A stretch of DNA of 9,895 nt. Source: Candidatus Galligastranaerophilus gallistercoris. Its GTDB lineage: Bacteria; Cyanobacteriota; Vampirovibrionia; Gastranaerophilales; Gastranaerophilaceae. Of this stretch, positions 5,607 to 9,895 are shown piece by piece. The notes under the pieces are model-generated. The model was given only the letters and a program-made list of their open reading frames with translations, ran no database searches and was not told the origin of the DNA. The translations under genes were made by a program, and so were the position numbers. How positions within the stretch are numbered: the first letter of the stretch is position 1; each line of letters opens with the position of its first letter. Location: positions 1-9,895 of the forward strand of contig DVJH01000099.1 of assembly GCA_018710795.1 (NCBI GenBank). The letters are read 5' to 3'.

Positions 5607-8120
5607 GAATTTTTTCCTGACGCCGTCAAAATGCATTAGAGATATTTTATCTTTTGAAACAACAAATTTAATTGCGCCCAAATCATCCGTCGATAAAACA
5701 TGAGAATATTTATCTAAAATATCAACCGTTTTTATTGAAGGGTGCCCGTAGGGGTTTTTTCCTACCGATAAAACGGAAAACTCGGGATTAAGATACCCGA
5801 TAAGTTTCTCGTTAATCGTGCCGTCTGCGCCGTGGTGCGCTGCCTTTAAAAGAAATATATTGTCGGGCAGGTATTTTATTAATGATTCAAGAGCATCTTT
5901 TGATATATCTGCCAAAAACAAAAATTTGTACCCGTAAATATCGGCAAGAGTAACGGTTGAACTATCGTTTCTTGATTTTGAATTAATGGCGGGAACAAAA
6001 TTTGTAATTTTTACGCCGTCATATTCAAACGTTTGAAAATTATAGGGAATTTCATATTTAATATTATTTTTATCGATATATTCTTTAATTTTACAGGTGC
6101 TGAAAGTATTACATTCAAGCTTTGGAATTATAAGATTATTCACCTTAATTTCATCCAATATATCCAATAAGCCGCCCGAATGGTCGGAATCATAATGGGT
6201 AACAATAAGAGTATCAAGTGTCTTAATGCCGCTATCGTAAAAATATTCAAGAGTTACGGTCTTTGCACTTGTTTTTCCCCTGTATACAAATCTCCCCGTA
6301 TCAATCATAATATATTTATTGTCATTCGTTTTAATTAAAAAGTTGTCCGCATTATTAACGGCAAAAAATATAACTTCCGCTCCCTTTTTTGGAAAATCAA
6401 TCAAAAGCAAAGATGATAAAAGAAAAAATAAAACGGTAAAACAATTTAAAATTTTCTTTTTGAACAAATTTTTAAACGAATAAAAAAGAAAAATCGAAAA
6501 AATATAAAAGCTTAAAATAAATAATACATTCGGACTTTTGACTTTTATTATCGAATAATCAAGACCGGCAAAATAATTTGAAATAAAAAGAAGAATTTTA
6601 ATTAAATAATTTAAAATGAAATCCAAAAAAGGTAAAATTAAATCCGATAAATACGGAACAAAACAAATTGCGGTACTTATAAATCCCAAAAAGCTTATAA
6701 TCCCGATAAAAGGAACAACGGCAACATTAGCCGATATCGAATAAGGAGAAAATGTATTAAAATAATAAGCCTGAAGGGGTGCCGCCCACATTTGCGCAAT
6801 CAAAGGAATAAAGAAAATACATGCAAGAGAAACGGGCATAAAAAGCAAAAGAAAGGTCTTAATAATTTTAGGATAATTCTTTATTGCCTTTAAGTATTTT
6901 TTATCATACGGTTTTAAAAGGCTGTTAACACAAGGCGTGCAGACAATTAACCCCAAAGTAACGAGAAAAGAAAGCTGAAATCCGACATCAACCGCATATA
7001 CGGGTTTAAAAATCAAAATTAATATGCCTGCACAAAAAATTAAAGAAACACCGTCCGCTTCCCTGTACATTAATTTTCCGATTAAAATCAAAGCAAGCAT
7101 AACACAGGCCCTTATTATGGAAGGAGGAAAACCTGTCATTAAAGAATATATAAAAATAACACATAACCCGGAAACTATTTTAATTTTATAAGGAATATTC
7201 AAAAAATAAATCACAAAAAACCACATTGATAAAATTAAAGCAACGTTAAGTCCCGAAGCCGCAAGGAGATGCAAAAGCCCCGAATTGATAAAATTTTCTT
7301 TAATGTCATCCGGCGGATTAACCGCATCATCGCCGAAAACAATTCCGCCCAAGACTTCAAGCTCGGGAGATTTGATATATTTTGAATGCTTCAAAATTGC
7401 ATTTTCTCTGACATCGCTCATTTTTCTAACAAGAAAATTTTTTAAAAAATATATTTTTTTAAACCCGTCCGCTTTAAATATATCCTCAACGGAAGGCGAT
7501 TTTAAAATTTCAAAAGGAACATTGTTTACATAAAAAGTTTTTAAAATCCCCTTTCTTTTTAAAAAATTACGATAGTCAAATTCCCCGGGATTTTTGGCAC
7601 TTGAAGGAAGTGTTAAAATTCCTTTTAATTTTACATAATCACCTGCGGATATTTTCTCATCATTTAATTTAATAACGTTTGCAAGAACCAAAGCGTCATA
7701 TACGGGATAATTAATACCGTCAACATCTATAGACGTTACTTTAAAAGGAAATTTATAGCTGTTTGAATCCGTTGAAAATTTCGGAATATTATCAACATAT
7801 CCCTTAAGCTCAACATTTTTTAAATAGTCGATATTTGAAAATGAATCAAAATTAACAAAATTAACTTTTGCAATTAAAAAGCCCGCCATAAAAAACAAAT
7901 ATAAAACGGCAACAAACAAAGGATTATAAAGCCCGCGAATTTTTTTAAACATTAAAAGAAAAAGAAAAAATAAAGCAAAAGCGGAAACAGACAAAAATAC
8001 AATTTTAAAATCAAGGCAATAAAAAGCAAAAAGCCCCAGAACATAAAATACAAAAATCAAAATACATATAAGCTGTCTGTATAAAAATTTCTCCTTTAAA
8101 AATTCCCGAAAATTAAGCAT
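5583..8120 (-). CDS. comEC: ComEC/Rec2-type DNA uptake channel with C-terminal metallo-beta-lactamase domain
   Basis: This 845-residue membrane protein is a full-length ComEC, the channel that passes single-stranded DNA across the inner membrane in natural transformation. Two or three N-terminal membrane helices (about 17-87) precede the DUF4131/OB-like domain (about 90-200, with NPGEFDYRNFLKRKGI at 177-192). The Competence domain with many helices (about 280-570) contains GLLHLLAASGLNV (281-293), TGFPPSIIRA (329-338) and DVGFQLSFLVTLGLI (378-392). The C-terminal metallo-beta-lactamase domain (about 590-835) has D607-TG, H642-YDSDH647, H762-HG and NPYGHPS, so the proposed nuclease site appears intact. 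Asn replaces the usual His in SGLH. No other competence gene is nearby. The start has no Shine-Dalgarno, but TAAAAT lies exactly 6 bases before the ATG. The stop lies inside the converging helicase-nuclease gene, 24 bases of overlap. Confidence 0.93.
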   Translation of the reverse strand: MLNFREFLKEKFLYRQLICILIFVFYVLGLFAFYCLDFKIVFLSVSAFALFFLFLLMFKKIRGLYNPLFVAVLYLFFMAGFLIAKVNFVNFDSFSNIDYLKNVELKGYVDNIPKFSTDSNSYKFPFKVTSIDVDGINYPVYDALVLANVIKLNDEKISAGDYVKLKGILTLPSSAKNPGEFDYRNFLKRKGILKTFYVNNVPFEILKSPSVEDIFKADGFKKIYFLKNFLVRKMSDVRENAILKHSKYIKSPELEVLGGIVFGDDAVNPPDDIKENFINSGLLHLLAASGLNVALILSMWFFVIYFLNIPYKIKIVSGLCVIFIYSLMTGFPPSIIRACVMLALILIGKLMYREADGVSLIFCAGILILIFKPVYAVDVGFQLSFLVTLGLIVCTPCVNSLLKPYDKKYLKAIKNYPKIIKTFLLLFMPVSLACIFFIPLIAQMWAAPLQAYYFNTFSPYSISANVAVVPFIGIISFLGFISTAICFVPYLSDLILPFLDFILNYLIKILLFISNYFAGLDYSIIKVKSPNVLFILSFYIFSIFLFYSFKNLFKKKILNCFTVLFFLLSSLLLIDFPKKGAEVIFFAVNNADNFLIKTNDNKYIMIDTGRFVYRGKTSAKTVTLEYFYDSGIKTLDTLIVTHYDSDHSGGLLDILDEIKVNNLIIPKLECNTFSTCKIKEYIDKNNIKYEIPYNFQTFEYDGVKITNFVPAINSKSRNDSSTVTLADIYGYKFLFLADISKDALESLIKYLPDNIFLLKAAHHGADGTINEKLIGYLNPEFSVLSVGKNPYGHPSIKTVDILDKYSHVLSTDDLGAIKFVVSKDKISLMHFDGVRKKFLPVKLAN

Positions 8121-8126
8121 AGACTA

Positions 8127-8159
8127 ATTTTAGTATAAGCGAAGAAATAAAACCGTTAA
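8127..8159 (-). promoter_or_regulatory. Candidate promoter of comEC (leaderless or near-leaderless)
   Basis: Two overlapping minus-strand options exist. TAAAAT (8132-8127) is followed by 6 bases (TAGTCT) and the ATG at 8120, the same geometry as the septum gene, whose spacer CAGACT is also similar. Alternatively TTAACG (8159-8154) and TATACT (8137-8132) with a 16-base spacer would start transcription about 4-6 bases before the ATG. Either way the leader is too short for a Shine-Dalgarno. Confidence 0.5.
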
Positions 8160-8222
8160 GTTTTGTAAAGAGAAATTTTAAGAATCGGTCAATTATATAC
8201 GGGATATAAACTTTATATATTT
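8155..8222 (+). promoter_or_regulatory. Promoter block, copy 1, of the tandem EF-hand genes
   Basis: This 68-base stretch aligns without gaps to 9638-9705 upstream of the next paralog, with 51 of 68 positions identical. Conserved parts are GTTAAG (8155-8160), TTTGTAAA (8162-8169), CAATTATATA (8190-8199) and a 20-mer (8203-8222) that is identical in both copies. TATATT at 8216-8221 is a plausible -10, with TTATAT (8193-8198) 17 bases upstream as a weak -35. The predicted transcript would start near 8228 and include the GAGG ribosome site. The palindrome ATATAAACTTTATAT (8204-8218) overlaps this -10 and could be an operator. Confidence 0.6.
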
Positions 8223-8248
8223 GAGAGAAAAATTACGAGGACTTAGAG

Positions 8249-9634
8249 ATGACGCAAATCAATTCAATTTCATCGGAAAACAATGCATACATCTATAATA
8301 AAGATTTAAAAAATCTTTCGGATGAGACAAAAGAAGTTTCATTATTTGAATCAAATACCAATAAATGCACCGACGGAAATGACGACGGCAAACTCGGAGC
8401 GGGAGAAATCCTTGAAAATACCGCAAAGGGCGCGCTTGACGGTCTCGTAAACGGAATTAAAGGTATGTTTCTTGATGAAGAAGGAAATTTCAGCCTCGGT
8501 AATACTCTAAAAACCGCTGCAATGGGTGCAGCTTGTTTTATCCCCGGGATAGGACCGGTCGTAGCGGGAGCGCTTTGCACCGCAGGTGCCGTAACGGGCG
8601 CTGCAAAGACGGTACAGGGAATAGCGGGGGCACTCAGCGCACAAACAGACGCCGAAGCAAAAGCATCATTCCAACAAATCGGCGGCGGTGCACTTCAGAC
8701 AGGTTTATCCGTTGCGGGTGCAAAAGCAAGCGCTAAAGCAATAGCAAAAAATGCAAACGTTTCAAAATTAACATCGGGTTCGGGTAACAAACTTGTTAAT
8801 GCCGCAAAGAATACCATTGAAGGAGCAACAAACTACTATAAAGGCGAAAGCTGGATAGGTGCAATCAAAAAAGGCGCAAGCGGCACCGTTGACAATATAT
8901 TGAACATACCTAAAGCAATAGGCGAGAAAGCAGACAACATAAAAAATAAATTAACCAAAAAAAGCGGAACTATAAGCGATAAAAAAATGCAAAAGCTTAT
9001 CAAAAAAGGAAAAGTAACCGAAGTAACGGCAGATGACGGTTCCACATATTATACCCAGCAAACGGGAAGAACGACACAGAGAACCTACGCTCAAAAAGCG
9101 GGAACCGAAGGAAAACAATATTCTTATACAACTCAAGATACAAGAGTAGAATCAACATATGCAACCGCAAAAGCAACCGAAACAAAAGAACTTGCCTATA
9201 ACGATCTTGCGGATGACGTTAAAGCGGGCGTTGACGGCATGGCAAAAGGCGAAACAAGAGAATTCGGAACAACAAGAGTTAAAGCATTGGGCGATAACAG
9301 ATATAAAGTAACAACCGAAACAGGGGCGGATAAAATAGTTAAACAAACAACGACAACAAATAAAAACGCCCGTGAAGCATACAATGCTCACAAACAAGAA
9401 CTTCAGGAACAGGGCGTATCGTTAAAAGATTTCAAAAACGGCGGTGAATTTACGCTTGAAGACGGAACAACAATTAAATATGACCCCTCTTCAAACACGG
9501 CATCGACAACCACAATAAAAGATTCAAACGCATTTATGAAAAGATTCGGAGAAATAAACGGATTTCAGGATATTTCGCCCAAAGGAACGGCATTCGGGCT
9601 TGTAACAAGCAATATGAAATACGGCGAAGAATAA
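8249..9634 (+). CDS. Unknown protein with an EF-hand loop and a Gly/Ala-rich hydrophobic segment (tandem copy 1)
   Basis: I do not recognise this 461-residue protein. A polar N-terminus without a signal peptide is followed by a textbook EF-hand loop at 42-53 (D-G-N-D-D-G-K-L-G-A-G-E; ligands D42, N44, D46, E53, with Gly at loop position 6 and Leu at 8). Residues 89-129 form a Gly/Ala-rich hydrophobic stretch containing CFIPGIGPVVAGALC, long enough for a membrane hairpin and reminiscent of pore-forming or membrane-inserting segments. Residues 130-255 are Ala/Lys/Gly-rich and probably helical. Residues 255-425 are Thr-rich and probably beta, with two similar turns, DDGSTYY (262-268) and EDGTTIKY (404-411). 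GAGG at 8237-8240, 8 bases before the ATG, supports the start. A paralog with a copy of the promoter follows directly. A secreted or surface role is an inference; a lysine-rich structural protein is also possible. Confidence 0.75.
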   Translation: MTQINSISSENNAYIYNKDLKNLSDETKEVSLFESNTNKCTDGNDDGKLGAGEILENTAKGALDGLVNGIKGMFLDEEGNFSLGNTLKTAAMGAACFIPGIGPVVAGALCTAGAVTGAAKTVQGIAGALSAQTDAEAKASFQQIGGGALQTGLSVAGAKASAKAIAKNANVSKLTSGSGNKLVNAAKNTIEGATNYYKGESWIGAIKKGASGTVDNILNIPKAIGEKADNIKNKLTKKSGTISDKKMQKLIKKGKVTEVTADDGSTYYTQQTGRTTQRTYAQKAGTEGKQYSYTTQDTRVESTYATAKATETKELAYNDLADDVKAGVDGMAKGETREFGTTRVKALGDNRYKVTTETGADKIVKQTTTTNKNAREAYNAHKQELQEQGVSLKDFKNGGEFTLEDGTTIKYDPSSNTASTTTIKDSNAFMKRFGEINGFQDISPKGTAFGLVTSNMKYGEE

Positions 9635-9635
9635 A

Positions 9636-9664
9636 TTGTTAAGGTTTGTAAACAGCCTTAACGA
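9636..9664 (+). terminator. Hairpin between the two paralogs (no clear U-run)
   Basis: GTTAAGG (9638-9644) pairs perfectly with CCTTAAC (9656-9662), extendable by T9637-G9663 and T9636-A9664 to 9 pairs, with an 11-base loop. It lies just after the stop codon at 9634, but is followed by GATAAAAAGG rather than Ts, so it may stabilise the 3' end or attenuate rather than terminate. The 3' arm is absent from the corresponding place upstream of copy 1. Confidence 0.4.
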
Positions 9665-9705
9665 TAAAAAGGCAATTATATAAAAGATATAAACTTTATA
9701 TATTT
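9638..9705 (+). promoter_or_regulatory. Promoter block, copy 2, of the tandem EF-hand genes
   Basis: This is the ungapped counterpart of 8155-8222. The 20-mer GATATAAACTTTATATATTT (9686-9705) and the box AATTATATA (9674-9682) are identical and at the same spacing in both copies. The 15-base palindrome is at 9687-9701. The leader downstream also keeps GAGAGAAAA and TACGAGGA, the latter being the Shine-Dalgarno region, although with a 5-base insertion before it and a 1-base deletion within it. An own promoter for the second gene is therefore likely even though the genes are in tandem. Confidence 0.6.
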
Positions 9706-9733
9706 ATCAAGAGAGAAAATACGAGGAGAAAAA

Positions 9734-9895
9734 ATGAGCTACGTAAATACCATTCAAACACAAAGTAATACGTACACCTATGACCAGCTGCAAGCCATGA
9801 TGGCAAACGGAACAATTGATTCAAGCACGGTGCAAAACGTATCGGTCTTTAATCAATCCGCAGACCCTTCAGCTTGTACAGACGGTAAAGATGAC
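9734..9895 (+). CDS. Paralog of the preceding EF-hand protein, N-terminal part (tandem copy 2, partial)
   Basis: The 54 visible residues begin MSYVNTIQTQSNTYTYDQ and run to CTDGKDD at the window edge. Without gaps the first 17 residues share N5, I7, N12, Y14 and Y16 with the upstream protein, and both then carry V-S-(L/V)-F and C-T-D-G-x-D-D. The linker between these is six residues longer here, and Lys occupies the third position of the acidic loop where copy 1 has Asn, which could weaken calcium binding. GAGGAG at 9723-9728, 5 bases before the ATG, is a strong ribosome site. The gene continues beyond the window, so the hydrophobic and C-terminal regions cannot be compared. Function is unknown; homology to copy 1 is clear. 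Confidence 0.72.
   Translation, partial: MSYVNTIQTQSNTYTYDQLQAMMANGTIDSSTVQNVSVFNQSADPSACTDGKDD

Noticed and set aside
5583..8120. Reading comEC with the helicase-nuclease as a new defence system
   Set aside because: Both are well-known DNA-processing families, are convergent rather than one operon, and no typical defence partner is nearby.
8533..8736. An arginine- and serine-rich 67-codon plus-strand frame
   Set aside because: It lies out of frame inside the EF-hand gene, whose own frame has a ribosome site, paralog and promoter.
8121..9895. CRISPR array, insertion sequence or phage-like module around the tandem genes
   Set aside because: No regularly spaced direct repeats, no terminal inverted repeats, no transposase or integrase; the repeated sequence is explained by duplication of a promoter plus gene.

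Overview
The window is AT-rich bacterial chromosome. Lysine and asparagine codons dominate and intergenic gaps are short. The small basic protein at 783-938 resembles a cyanobacterial-type RNA polymerase omega subunit, and YebC, DnaA and ComEC are ordinary bacterial versions. Taken together this would fit a low-GC, non-photosynthetic cyanobacterial relative (Melainabacteria / Gastranaerophilales). That placement is an inference from composition and general sequence feel, not a database result.

Left part (1-1762): the 3' end of dnaA is followed by a DivIC/FtsB-type septum protein gene with its own promoter and a strong bidirectional hairpin terminator (684-723). Converging on that hairpin from the right is a minus-strand group: a four-TPR protein, a glutaredoxin, and a 51-residue omega-like protein. 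The last is easily missed because a longer spurious frame lies opposite it.

Middle (1763-8120): a 40-base divergent spacer separates the TPR gene from yebC. The yebC stop codon abuts the start of a 1005-residue gene that joins a UvrD-type helicase to a PD-(D/E)XK nuclease with an iron-sulfur cysteine signature. This gene converges with a full-length comEC, and the two coding ends overlap by 24 bases.

Right part (8121-9895): two tandem paralogous genes of unknown function, the second cut by the window end. Both proteins begin with the same spaced N-terminal motif and carry an acidic 'CTDGxDD' element, which in the first is a complete EF-hand loop. Each gene is preceded by the same ungapped 68-base promoter block (51 of 68 positions identical) containing a perfectly conserved 20-mer with a 15-base palindrome.

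Two signals deserve most attention. Three separate genes (the septum protein, the TPR protein and comEC) have a -10-like hexamer exactly 6 bases before ATG and no Shine-Dalgarno, the geometry of leaderless transcripts. Genes inside operons and the tandem paralogs have clear Shine-Dalgarno sites. The second signal is the tandem EF-hand family with its duplicated promoter, which looks like a co-regulated, possibly secreted or surface-active protein family.
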